Below, piece after piece: positions 15,194 to 23,440 of a stretch of 24,495 nucleotides of DNA. The DNA comes from CAYRGQ01 sp964444885 (lineage in GTDB: Bacteria; Bacteroidota; Bacteroidia; Sphingobacteriales; Sphingobacteriaceae): positions 1 to 24,495 of the forward strand of contig CAYUIZ010000039.1 in the NCBI GenBank assembly GCA_964444885.1, read 5' to 3'. The notes under the pieces are model-generated. The model was not told the DNA's origin. It made no database searches and saw only the letters and a program-made list of their open reading frames with translations. The position numbers were made by a program, and so were the translations under genes. Every line of letters starts with the position of its first letter. Within the stretch, counting starts at the first letter, position 1.

Positions 15194-15207
15194 AAAAGTT
15201 AACTTTT
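15194..15207. promoter_or_regulatory. Perfect 14-bp palindrome AAAAGTTAACTTTT, candidate operator
   Basis: A perfect palindrome ending 3 bp before the TACCTTTG box, so a bound protein would cover the promoter spacer. It is the last of four GTTAAC sites in this divergent region. The binding factor is unknown. Confidence 0.45.
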
Positions 15208-15210
15208 CAT

Positions 15211-15218
15211 TACCTTTG
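15211..15218 (+). promoter_or_regulatory. Candidate -7 box TACCTTTG for locus 2 sigma gene
   Basis: An exact TAnnTTTG match ending 17 bp before the ATG at 15236. TTCG at 15189-15192 is a weak -33 candidate (18-bp spacing). Transcription would start about 12 nt before the ATG, giving a very short leader. Confidence 0.5.
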
Positions 15219-15235
15219 TTGTCCAACCCGAAATT

Positions 15236-15832
15236 ATGAGAAAACCTTCTTTTGACGATGATGAAGTGTTGCTGGCCCGGATGCGAAAGGGAGATCATCT
15301 CGCGTTTGAAGCGGTTTATGACCGATATGCTGCCTTACTGGCCTATAAACTCAATAAGCTTCTTAAAATCAGGGAGGTAGTTCAGGAAATCCACCAAGAT
15401 GTATTTGCCCGGCTATGGGATGCAAGAGGCAGCATACAGCCCGATACGAACATCAAGGCGTATCTATATACGATAGCGCGCAACTTGGCCATTGATTTTT
15501 ACCGCAAGGCGGCGCGCCAGCGGGAACTGGAAGTTCAGCTAGCCCAGCAGGTATGCTTAACATACGACCATATCGAGCCGTTATTATCCTATCACGAAAC
15601 CACCGAAATATTGGAAACATTGATCGGCTTGCTCCCCTTGCAACGGCAGCGGGTCTTCCGCTTAATCAAACAGGAAGGCAAAACCTATGAAGAGGCTTCC
15701 ATGCAATTGGGCATATCCATCAATACCGTGAAGGACCACATGCGCAAATCTACCCTGTTCCTTAAGACCCAGCTCACCCGGCATTATCCCCATATCACCT
15801 ACTTGATTGCTGTTTCAATAGTTTTTCAATAA
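15236..15832 (+). CDS. ECF sigma-70 factor, FecI-like (locus 2)
   Basis: A 198-residue protein. Region 2: LARMRKGDHLAFEAVYDRYA and VVQEIHQDVFARLWDARGSI, then YLYTIARNLAIDFYRK. Region 4: LPLQRQRVFRLIKQEGKTYEEA with helix-turn-helix QLGISINTVKDHMRKSTLFL. It ends in a short hydrophobic tail (ITYLIAVSIVFQ), as the locus 1 sigma factor does. It should act on the susC promoter of locus 2, held in check by the FecR protein encoded 64 nt downstream. It differs clearly in sequence from the locus 1 sigma, so the two loci are not recent duplicates. The ATG start fits the TACCTTTG promoter box 17 bp upstream; no Shine-Dalgarno is needed or seen. Confidence 0.94.
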   Translation: MRKPSFDDDEVLLARMRKGDHLAFEAVYDRYAALLAYKLNKLLKIREVVQEIHQDVFARLWDARGSIQPDTNIKAYLYTIARNLAIDFYRKAARQRELEVQLAQQVCLTYDHIEPLLSYHETTEILETLIGLLPLQRQRVFRLIKQEGKTYEEASMQLGISINTVKDHMRKSTLFLKTQLTRHYPHITYLIAVSIVFQ

Positions 15833-15896
15833 ATTTCGGTTCCCGAGCAACGACTTTGGCTCTCCTATTCGTCTGGTAAGATAAAGCCAGGCTGGA

Positions 15897-17054
15897 ATGA
15901 CCTATCTCAACGAAATATTCAGGCGATTTGTCGACGGGAAATGCACCGAGGAAGAGCTTAGTGTATTGCTCCGTCATTTTGAATTAACGCAGTATAGCGA
16001 AGAACTCGACGAACTCGTCGAGGCGGAACTGGCCAAAGAAGTGGACATACAGAATCTCCCGCCTGATCTCGACGAAATTGTCGCCAATAACTGGACAACG
16101 CTCCAGAACAGAAACCGATTGCACCAACGCAAAAATACCGTTGTCCGGTCACTGAAAATATTGCTTCCTATCGCAGGCCTGGTGTTTCTCGTGTCGGCCA
16201 TTGCTATATATTTCCATTTGAAAACGCCTCCTGCAACGACGGTGGCCGAAATTCACGATGTCTTGCCGGGTGCAAACCGTGCTTTCATAACGCTTTCTGA
16301 CGGGCAGACCATTGAATTAAGCGAGCAAAAGGACGCAGTTGTCATTAGCAGCGGCACAATTGAATACAGCGATGGCAACGAAATTGTCCAAACGAGCGAT
16401 ATACAACACGCGGTTCTTACCACCCCCCGGGCGGGACAATATCAAGTGCGCTTGCCCGATGGCACGCTCGTGCTCCTCAATGCCGAATCTTCCTTGCGGT
16501 ATCCGCTGCATTTCACAGGCGGTACACGCCATGTAGAGCTTACGGGCGAAGCTTTTTTTGACGTAGCCCAGTCGGTTGGCGAAAACGGTGAGCGCATTCC
16601 CTTTATTGTCGAAAGTGCCGGACAGCGGGTCGAGGTACTGGGAACGCGGTTTAATGTAGCGGGCTACCCGGACGACGAGGCAGTACAGACGGCTTTAGTT
16701 GAAGGCGCTGTCCGGGTGCACGCGCACGGTCTCGGGCAGGGTCACCTATTGGCACCGGGCGAACTGGCCTACGTACGTAACGGGACGGTAGAGGTACGCC
16801 AGGCAGATCTTGCCTCGATAACCGCTTGGACAAACGGTGATTTCGTCTTCAATCAGGAGGATTTGCACAGCGTGATGAAAAAAATAGCTCGCTGGTACGA
16901 CGTGGATATCGTCTACCCGGACACGCAGCCTGACATCCGCTTCAGCGGCGCAATTGCGCGGTCGCGCAATTTATCGGCAGTCCTGAAGATGATGGAGATG
17001 ACGGGCGAAGTGACCTTTGAAATCGAAGGAAGGAGGGTGATTATTATGCGTTAA
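15897..17054 (+). CDS. FecR-family anti-sigma factor with DUF4974 domain (locus 2)
   Basis: A 385-residue protein. The N-terminal part (FRRFVDGKCTEEELSVLLRH) is the Bacteroidota FecR-type sigma-binding region. A membrane span lies at about 87-107 (KILLPIAGLVFLVSAIAIYF). The periplasmic FecR domain has LTTPRAGQYQVRLPDGTLVL, ESSLRYPLHF, TGEAFFDV and RVEVLGTRFNVAGY. The C-terminal DUF4974 domain has GDFVFNQEDLHSVMKKIARW and ends VTFEIEGRRVIIMR. It mirrors the locus 1 protein in layout, sharing motif positions but moderately different sequence. It should link SusC occupancy to release of the locus 2 sigma factor. It is followed by a 189-nt structured gap before susC. Confidence 0.95.
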   Translation: MTYLNEIFRRFVDGKCTEEELSVLLRHFELTQYSEELDELVEAELAKEVDIQNLPPDLDEIVANNWTTLQNRNRLHQRKNTVVRSLKILLPIAGLVFLVSAIAIYFHLKTPPATTVAEIHDVLPGANRAFITLSDGQTIELSEQKDAVVISSGTIEYSDGNEIVQTSDIQHAVLTTPRAGQYQVRLPDGTLVLLNAESSLRYPLHFTGGTRHVELTGEAFFDVAQSVGENGERIPFIVESAGQRVEVLGTRFNVAGYPDDEAVQTALVEGAVRVHAHGLGQGHLLAPGELAYVRNGTVEVRQADLASITAWTNGDFVFNQEDLHSVMKKIARWYDVDIVYPDTQPDIRFSGAIARSRNLSAVLKMMEMTGEVTFEIEGRRVIIMR

Positions 17055-17069
17055 AAACGACCCGTTTCC

Positions 17070-17216
17070 ATGCCTTCTCACAAGTAGCTTAATGAGACTA
17101 TGCGTGCATTCGCGAAGCTCCATCGCCGCGGGAAGGCATAATAAAGGGGAATATCGAAACATTCCCCCTCCTGTTAATCCAGAAACAGGGATACAATTGG
17201 CGTTCTATCCTGTTTC
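17070..17216 (+). promoter_or_regulatory. Highly structured fecR-susC leader with mutually exclusive stems (locus 2)
   Basis: Three stems tile this leader. Stem I has arms ATGCCTTC (17070-17077) and GAAGGCAT (17132-17139), with a nested AGCTT/AAGCT pair. Stem II is GGGGAAT-ATCGAAAC-ATTCCCC (17146-17167). Stem III pairs GAAACAGGGATA (17182-17193) with TATCCTGTTTC (17206-17216), 11 bp with one bulged G. CCTGTT (17170-17175) can also pair with AACAGG (17184-17189), which would break stem III, as in attenuator-like switches. No known riboswitch was recognised. The same DNA could serve a minus-strand RNA. Confidence 0.45.
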
Positions 17217-17231
17217 TATTGCTCAACATAT
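17138..17231 (-). ncRNA. Candidate antisense small RNA opposite the susC leader (locus 2, weak)
   Basis: On the minus strand a TACATTTG box (17244-17237), exact for TAnnTTTG, overlaps the susC start codon. About 75 nt downstream is stem GGGGAAT/ATTCCCC followed by TTTATTAT, a weak terminator-like end near 17138. The layout matches the stronger candidate in locus 1 (antisense, between fecR and susC, about 80-95 nt). The -33 match is poor (TTCG, 21-bp spacing), so confidence is low. Confidence 0.25.
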
Positions 17232-17236
17232 ATAAC

Positions 17237-17244
17237 CAAATGTA
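17237..17244 (-). promoter_or_regulatory. TACATTTG box on minus strand, candidate antisense promoter (locus 2)
   Basis: An exact TAnnTTTG match reading away from susC and overlapping its start codon. It points into the fecR-susC gap, where no minus-strand gene exists. Confidence 0.3.
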
Positions 17245-20200
17245 TGAATTTACTTTATGAAAGCGCGAAGGCTTATTCGCGCTTACTCCTAAAACTTTTG
17301 ATCATTATGAAACTCGTCGTTGTTTTTTTGATCACGCTTTTCCTGCAGCTGGGCTTTACTGCCGAAGCACAGCAAGTCACCCTTAATGTTAGGAATGTCT
17401 CCTTGCAAAGCGTATTGACCGAGATAAGAAATCAGACAGGCTATGACTTTCTGGTCGGGGGAGTGTCGCTAGCCAACGCGCAGCCCGTTAGCCTCAATGT
17501 CCGAAATGCGACACTGGAAGAGACCCTGCAAAAATCTTTTCAAGACCAGCCATTCATCTATCAGGTTTCGGAAAATGCAATAGTCATCAGCCGGAAGCCG
17601 GTGCAAGCCATTTCTACGGGAATCGCTAAACCGGTGCAGCGCACCGTTTCGGGCACACTTACTGACGAGCAGGGAAACCCGCTGGACGGGGCCACGGTGC
17701 GGGTAAAAGATAATCCCGTCCAAGCGACAACAACGGATGCTACCGGCCACTTCGTCATCGATGTACCCGCAAATACCGTATTGGTGTTCACCTCGGTGGG
17801 ATTCGTCACCCAAGAGGTGAATATCGGAAACCAAACGACGGTTGAGATTGTCATGCTGGCCGACCAAGGGACGATGGAAGAAGTCGTCGTCGTCGCATTT
17901 GGCACCCAGAAAAAAATCTCGGTAACGGGGGCTATTGCGTCGATACAAACCAAAGAAATCAAACAAAGCCCCGCGGCCAACCTAGCGGTAACACTTGCTG
18001 GGCGATTGCCGGGGCTAACAGCGTTGCAACGAAGCGGAGAACCCGGCCGCGACCATACCGCTCTCTTCTTGCGCGGCATGGGCACGCTGAACGCCACGGC
18101 ACCGATTATTCTAGTCGACGGCGTTGAGCGGGAAATGACCTACATCGACCCCAATGAAGTCGAGAGCGTCTCTATATTGAAAGACGCCTCGTCCACGGCA
18201 CTCTTCGGGGTTCGGGGTGCTAATGGGGTAATTCTGGTCACTACCAAACGGGGAACAACGGGGCAGCCTTCCATCGGCCTGACGTATGAGCAAGGCCTGC
18301 AAGGATTCACGCGTGCGCCATCGGTATTGAGTTCGTATGAGTGGGCGAGTCTGCGCAATCAAGCCTGGGCCAACGACAACCCCGGTGTAGACCCAAATGA
18401 TCCGGTAAACCAGCCCCCGTATTCCGAATACGCGCTCGACCGGTTCCTGTATCAGGACTATCCGGACGCCTACCCCAATACGAACTGGCAGAAAATGCTG
18501 TTCAATGATCTAGTAGGCCAGCAACGGTACAACCTCAACATCAGCGGCGGCGGCGATTATGTGCAGTATTTTGTCAACGTCGGCTTTCTGGACCAAGGCG
18601 GTCAATGGAAAATCAGCCCGGATGTGACGGAATACGACCCGGCAGGCTACCTGAAACGCTATAACTTCCGATCGAATATTGATGCGAAATTAAACAAGTC
18701 CGGTACGTTGAGTACATTCCTAAACGCGGCGGGTTATTTCGAACAAGTAAACTCGCCTAATGCCAACACGGATGAGATTTTCCGGCGGACGTACAGCTAC
18801 TTTCCGGTGGTGCTCCCCGGGCCGCTTACGCCTGATGGCGAAGTCCTGATCGGGCCGGGCAACTATAACGTGTCGCCCTGGGCGTTGATCAACCGTTCTG
18901 GCTACCGCCAGGAAACCCGAAACAACATCACCGCGTCGTGGGGGCTGAAGCAGGATTTGGACGTCCTTACCGAAGGACTTTCTGCCAAATTCATGGCATC
19001 CTTTGATACCCGGACCATTTATTCGCTCACGGCGGGTAAGGAATACCAGCGCTGGATACAGGTCATTGACCCCAATACGTCCAACCATATCGGGATGGAC
19101 AGCGTGGAGTACCACCGCATGTTCTTGGAATTGGAAAACACGCCCTTGAGCATCGGCAGCGGATCAAACTTTCAGTCGTTCTTTAACTTCCAGCTCAGTG
19201 CAGATTACCAGCGCACGTTTCAAGAGAAACACGCGGTGACGGGCATGCTCTTGGCGCAGCAGGAAACACGGGTGATGCCAAATGACCGGCTGCCATTTAA
19301 CCTGCGGGGTATCTCCTTGCGCGCCATGTACGGCTATGACAACAAGTATTTTGCCGAATTCAATGCTGGATTCAACGGATCCGAACAGTTTGCTAAAGGC
19401 CGACGGTATGGGTTTTTTCCGACGGTGTCGGGTGGCTGGATGATCTCCAATGAGAATTTCCTCCGCGACAATCGCTATATCACACTACTTAAGCTGCGCG
19501 CTTCTTACGGCCGGGTGGGAAGCGACCGCTTGGGAGGCAGGCGCTTTCTTTACCTGGATGACATACAACGACAGACCGGCGGCGGCTTTAGCGGCTCATT
19601 GGGCCGGGGTGGCAAAATATCCGAAAACTACCTGGGCAACCCCTACATCCAGTGGGAGGTGGCGGACAAAGCTAACGTAGGGCTGGAAGTAGGCGTGATG
19701 CGCGACCTGACGCTGATGGTCGACCTATTCCGGGAAGAACGCAACAACATACTGATCAACCGGCAGACCATCCCGATGGTGTATGGCGTGGTGCCCTCGC
19801 GCATGAGCCCTGTCAACATGGGCGCGGTCGAAAACTACGGGTATGAGATCGAGCTCAACTACAACAAACGTATTGACAGTGACTGGTCAATTCTATCCAA
19901 GCTAAACTACAATTTTGCACGCAATAAAGTTGTCTTTTCAGACGAACTGCAGTATCCAGAGGATTACGCGTACCGCTACCGGCAGACGGATTACCGTATC
20001 GGACAAGTATTTGGCTATCCCTTGCGGGGCGGTTACTATACGAGCTACGAAGAAATTGAAGCCGAAGGCCTCAACTATGTGGGCTACACCGTGCGGCCGG
20101 GCGACTTCAAGTACCAAGACACAAATAACGACGGCATGATCGATGAGCGAGACATGGTGCCCATTGGATATTCTGGCGTGCCTGAGTACACCTTCGGCGC

Positions 20201-20654
20201 GGCATTCAGCGTCAACTACCGAGATCTTGACGTGTCCTTCCTCTTCCAGGGCATCATGAACGTCACCCAACCCCTATCGGGGTACGGCACTATGGGCATG
20301 TACGACTTCAGGGACCGTCACCGATACGCTTGGACGCCCGAAAGGGCCGCGGCTGGAGAAGAAATCCGGTATCCCCGCCTGAGCTTGGGCAGCTCCGTCA
20401 GCGAGCGGGACGCTAATGCGTTTTTCATTGAAGACCGCAGCTTTATCCGGCTGAAAAATGCCGAAATCGGCTACCGCTTACCTTCGTCGTGGATCTCCCG
20501 GATAGGAGCCAAAGAAGTGCGCTTATATGTAAACGGTCTTAACCTGATTACTTGGGACTGGATGCGGACAAATGATTTCGACCCCGAAGTCAATAACTCA
20601 CTGAGCTATCCCGTATATCGCGTGTTCAACGGCGGTGTCAACGTCACTTTTTAA
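17244..20654 (+). CDS. SusC/RagA TonB-linked outer-membrane transporter with STN domain (locus 2)
   Basis: A 1136-residue protein from ATG 17244. The 21 residues before the second Met (17307, MKLVVVFLITLF) form a basic pre-signal often kept in Sphingobacteriaceae SusC proteins, so either start is possible. Domains: signal to about residue 42, STN at about 43-117, carboxypeptidase-regulatory-like domain at about 133-206, SusC motif EEVVVVAFGTQKK at 212-224, plug (GRLPGLTALQRSGEPGRD, ILVDGVER, SVSILKDASSTALFGVRGAN), then a barrel ending VNVTF with C-terminal Phe. The STN domain makes it a signalling receptor for the FecR/sigma pair upstream. It lies 189 nt after fecR and 18 nt before susD. The ligand is unknown; no enzyme in the operon points to a particular glycan. 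Confidence 0.95.
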   Translation: MNLLYESAKAYSRLLLKLLIIMKLVVVFLITLFLQLGFTAEAQQVTLNVRNVSLQSVLTEIRNQTGYDFLVGGVSLANAQPVSLNVRNATLEETLQKSFQDQPFIYQVSENAIVISRKPVQAISTGIAKPVQRTVSGTLTDEQGNPLDGATVRVKDNPVQATTTDATGHFVIDVPANTVLVFTSVGFVTQEVNIGNQTTVEIVMLADQGTMEEVVVVAFGTQKKISVTGAIASIQTKEIKQSPAANLAVTLAGRLPGLTALQRSGEPGRDHTALFLRGMGTLNATAPIILVDGVEREMTYIDPNEVESVSILKDASSTALFGVRGANGVILVTTKRGTTGQPSIGLTYEQGLQGFTRAPSVLSSYEWASLRNQAWANDNPGVDPNDPVNQPPYSEYALDRFLYQDYPDAYPNTNWQKMLFNDLVGQQRYNLNISGGGDYVQYFVNVGFLDQGGQWKISPDVTEYDPAGYLKRYNFRSNIDAKLNKSGTLSTFLNAAGYFEQVNSPNANTDEIFRRTYSYFPVVLPGPLTPDGEVLIGPGNYNVSPWALINRSGYRQETRNNITASWGLKQDLDVLTEGLSAKFMASFDTRTIYSLTAGKEYQRWIQVIDPNTSNHIGMDSVEYHRMFLELENTPLSIGSGSNFQSFFNFQLSADYQRTFQEKHAVTGMLLAQQETRVMPNDRLPFNLRGISLRAMYGYDNKYFAEFNAGFNGSEQFAKGRRYGFFPTVSGGWMISNENFLRDNRYITLLKLRASYGRVGSDRLGGRRFLYLDDIQRQTGGGFSGSLGRGGKISENYLGNPYIQWEVADKANVGLEVGVMRDLTLMVDLFREERNNILINRQTIPMVYGVVPSRMSPVNMGAVENYGYEIELNYNKRIDSDWSILSKLNYNFARNKVVFSDELQYPEDYAYRYRQTDYRIGQVFGYPLRGGYYTSYEEIEAEGLNYVGYTVRPGDFKYQDTNNDGMIDERDMVPIGYSGVPEYTFGAAFSVNYRDLDVSFLFQGIMNVTQPLSGYGTMGMYDFRDRHRYAWTPERAAAGEEIRYPRLSLGSSVSERDANAFFIEDRSFIRLKNAEIGYRLPSSWISRIGAKEVRLYVNGLNLITWDWMRTNDFDPEVNNSLSYPVYRVFNGGVNVTF

Positions 20655-20672
20655 CAGATAAGGAATAAAAAA

Positions 20673-22430
20673 ATGAAAAAGCTACTATATATACCATTCA
20701 TGCTGCTGTTGCTGTTAGCGATGGGCTGCCAGAAGGATCCATTGGATATTATGCCCGACGGACGGCTGACGCTCGAAGAAATCTTTTCAGATGAGATGAT
20801 GGCGTCAGAGTATGTCAATACGATATACGACAACATTAATCCGTATGGCACAGCGTATGACTATTTCACCATGCTGGCGGGCTTTTCTGATGAGGCGCAT
20901 GACAATGACTTCCCGCAGGATATGCAACGCGCGCCATCACGCTGGTATAACGGCGAGCTACGCCCCAACTGGAATCCCCTGGACATCCAGTTTTCCACGG
21001 GTTCCTCAAGCACGGAGTCTAATGGCAATTACTACCGTAAAAACTGGGCCGGCATTCGCCAAGCGAACGTATTTCTCGACAACATCAGTCAGACACCCTT
21101 CGCCAATCCACAGACAAAAGCACGGCTGGTTGCCGAGGTGAAAGTGCTGCGCGCCTTCTTCTACCTCGAACTAATTAAAATGTATGGCGGCATGCCTGTA
21201 GTGGATAAGCCGTTCGGTGGCGACTTCCAGTTCGAATCATTGCCTCGGCAGTCATTTCAAGAATGTGTTGACTTCATCAAGCTAAACTGTGATGAAGCTA
21301 TTTTGGAACAGCACCTGCCGGTTCGCATTACGGCCGAACCGGAACGAGGGCGCTTTACCAAAGCGGTAGCGCACGCCATCCGTTCCCAGGCCCTATTGTT
21401 TGCTGCAAGCCCGCTTTGGAACGAAACGGATGATCAAGCGCGGTGGGCGACGGCTGCCGAAGCGAGCAAAAGTTCACTGGAGGCTTTGCTGGGCAGCAAT
21501 TATGCCCTTCACACGGATTATGAAGCGTATTTTAATAGCCGTACGGATATCAGCGCTAACCCCGCCGACAAAGAAACGATCTTAGAAATCAAGCCGTACC
21601 GGTCGCACGAATTTAGCCACTTGATATTCCGTATGCACGCTATTCCTACCCTCGGGGGTGACAAAGCGGGCGTGAGCCCCTCGCAGGAATTGGTCGACAC
21701 CTACGATATGGCCAACGGCGAGCCTGCGATCACGGGCTACTACGACGAAGATCACCTCTATCCCATTATCAATGTGGCGTCAGGGTATGACGAGTCCAAT
21801 CCTTACGCTGGCCGCGATCCACGCTTTTACGCGACGGTTTGGTATAACAACGCCTATTATGGCGAAATCAACGGACAGCCCTATCATATTCAGTCCTATC
21901 TTGGCGGCGCCGATGGTATTTCTAACATCATGCAGCGGACCGGAAATGGGTATTACTTGCGCAAGTTTCGTGACCCCGCCCAACTGGATCCGAATACCGG
22001 GACCGCACGTTTCAAAAAATACAGGCTGGGGGAGTTGTATCTGAACTACGCCGAAGCCGCAAATGAAGCGTTCGGGCCGACGGGTGAGGTATATGACGCG
22101 TTAAATACCATCCGTGCACGTGCCGGCATGCCTGGCCTACCGGCCGGGTTGAGCAAGGAAGCTATGCGCGAACGCATCCGCCGCGAACGACGTGTTGAGC
22201 TTGCCTTCGAAGAGCACAGGTTCTGGGATGTTAGGCGGTGGAAAATACTTGACTCGACCGATAAACTTACCACAGGCATGGAGTGGACGCGCGCTGGAAA
22301 CGGGTTCACCGGAAAACGTATTGTGGCCGGCAGACGGCGCTCGTGGACCGACAATCACTTGATTTTCCCTATACCGCTCAGCGAATTAACGCTTATGCCG
22401 CTTTGGGAGCAAAACCCAGGTTGGGAATAG
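20673..22430 (+). CDS. SusD/RagB family outer-membrane lipoprotein (locus 2)
   Basis: A 585-residue protein with a signal peptide ending LAMGC19 and then QKDPLDIMPDGRLTLEEIF, the usual SusD start. The SusD core includes ARLVAEVKVLRAFFYLELIKMYGG and the late motif RIRRERRVELAFEEHRFWDVRRW, and it ends LIFPIPLSELTLMPLWEQNPGWE. At 585 residues it is longer than the locus 1 SusD and has a clearly different sequence, consistent with a different ligand. An AAGGA sequence lies about 10 nt before the ATG. It follows susC by 18 nt and is co-transcribed with two lipoprotein genes. Its role is surface capture of the substrate for SusC. Confidence 0.95.
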   Translation: MKKLLYIPFMLLLLLAMGCQKDPLDIMPDGRLTLEEIFSDEMMASEYVNTIYDNINPYGTAYDYFTMLAGFSDEAHDNDFPQDMQRAPSRWYNGELRPNWNPLDIQFSTGSSSTESNGNYYRKNWAGIRQANVFLDNISQTPFANPQTKARLVAEVKVLRAFFYLELIKMYGGMPVVDKPFGGDFQFESLPRQSFQECVDFIKLNCDEAILEQHLPVRITAEPERGRFTKAVAHAIRSQALLFAASPLWNETDDQARWATAAEASKSSLEALLGSNYALHTDYEAYFNSRTDISANPADKETILEIKPYRSHEFSHLIFRMHAIPTLGGDKAGVSPSQELVDTYDMANGEPAITGYYDEDHLYPIINVASGYDESNPYAGRDPRFYATVWYNNAYYGEINGQPYHIQSYLGGADGISNIMQRTGNGYYLRKFRDPAQLDPNTGTARFKKYRLGELYLNYAEAANEAFGPTGEVYDALNTIRARAGMPGLPAGLSKEAMRERIRRERRVELAFEEHRFWDVRRWKILDSTDKLTTGMEWTRAGNGFTGKRIVAGRRRSWTDNHLIFPIPLSELTLMPLWEQNPGWE

Positions 22431-22475
22431 CCCGCCACCAGTCCTATTTCATACACGAATTAAATTCATTGAGAA

Positions 22476-23432
22476 ATGAAAACATATCATTTAATCCTTT
22501 TCATCAACGCCCTCGCGCTATTGGCTGCGGGGTGCAGCGACGAAGAATCGGCGCCCATCAATACAGCGCCGATCCCACGCATCCTCAGTCTGACACCCGC
22601 CAATGCCGCAGAAGGCGACACCTTATCCATTGTTGGGCTGAATTTTTCTAATAATCCCGCCGAAAACGAGGTGAAATTCGGGCAGTCGGTCATCCCTTCC
22701 CTATCAGTAGCGGACACATTGATCCGTGTCATCGTACCGGCCTTGGAAGGCAACGTAGTAGGGGTATCGGTGCGCAGCCGTGGCAAAATATCAAATAAAC
22801 AGAACCTGTCGTTGGTGCGCGCAAAAGTATTTGCGGACGATTTTAATCGTGCAGATATCCCTTCCTTCGGAGCGGACGCGGTTCCTAACCCAATAGGCAA
22901 CAACTGGCAGATCGTCAGCGGCAAATTCGCTTTGCGCAATAACCAACTGTTCAGCCAGGAAGGCGGCATGGAGTCGTACATGCTGTATCGCGGTGCGGAT
23001 GTAGACATGAAAGCCGGAGACGGGCATTATTTCGAATTGTCTGCCGAAATGAGCAGTTCGCCCGAGTCATTTGCGGGCATCATCTTCAATGCGCAAAGTG
23101 ACAATAAACGCTTTTACCTTTTGCGTACCACCAACAACATGCTTCAACTCCTGAAAACCGGAGAAAATGGACTGGGCCATTGGGTAAATATCATGGTTAA
23201 CCAGACTTTTGAAGGGTTTGCACCGAACACGCGCTATCAAGCGACAATTTCGTCATCACGGTCCGGAAGCTTCCGGATAAAGATAATCAATGCGGATACT
23301 AACGGCATCGTCTATGAGCAGACTGTCGAAGACCCCTCTCCCTATGTGGGTGGAGCCCCTGGCTTTTACTATTTCGGGTTAGCAAACCCGGTAGTTATTG
23401 CCTTTGATAATTTTAATCTCGAACTATTATAA
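22476..23432 (+). CDS. IPT/TIG-domain surface lipoprotein with lectin-like C-terminal domain
   Basis: A 318-residue protein with lipobox LAAGC20, followed directly by SDEES, an acidic stretch like the Bacteroidota lipoprotein export signal that sends proteins to the cell surface. Residues about 34-115 form an IPT/TIG immunoglobulin-like domain (ILSLTPANAAEGDTLSIVG ... NEVKFG ... IRVIVPA). Residues about 118-318 look like a concanavalin/LamG-type beta sandwich (DDFNR ... NNWQIVSGKFALRNNQLFSQ ... FDNFNLELL). Proteins in this operon position act as extra surface glycan-binding proteins (SusE/SusF-like role). It starts 45 nt after susD and ends 8 nt before the next gene. Binding rather than catalysis is assumed, as no catalytic motif was recognised. 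Confidence 0.75.
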   Translation: MKTYHLILFINALALLAAGCSDEESAPINTAPIPRILSLTPANAAEGDTLSIVGLNFSNNPAENEVKFGQSVIPSLSVADTLIRVIVPALEGNVVGVSVRSRGKISNKQNLSLVRAKVFADDFNRADIPSFGADAVPNPIGNNWQIVSGKFALRNNQLFSQEGGMESYMLYRGADVDMKAGDGHYFELSAEMSSSPESFAGIIFNAQSDNKRFYLLRTTNNMLQLLKTGENGLGHWVNIMVNQTFEGFAPNTRYQATISSSRSGSFRIKIINADTNGIVYEQTVEDPSPYVGGAPGFYYFGLANPVVIAFDNFNLELL

Positions 23433-23440
23433 CAAAAAAT

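Larger units (their letters stand above)
14660..15235. other. Divergent regulatory region between two sigma genes
   Basis: A 576-bp region with no credible gene between the outward-facing ECF sigma genes. It holds a minus-strand TAGATTTG box (14737-14730), a plus-strand TACCTTTG box (15211-15218) and four GTTAAC sites at 14770, 14793, 14939 and 15198. Two of these are cores of longer palindromes (TCGTTAACGA at 14937-14946, AAAAGTTAACTTTT at 15194-15207). A small hairpin CCAC-CTTC-GTGG (14690-14701) lies in the leader of the locus 1 sigma gene. About 15000-15180 shows nothing I can define. Confidence 0.6.

Noticed and set aside
17053..17067. Minus-strand terminator AAACG-GGT-CGTTT followed by T at the end of fecR in locus 2
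   Set aside because: The stem is only 5 bp and AT-rich, too weak to support a call.
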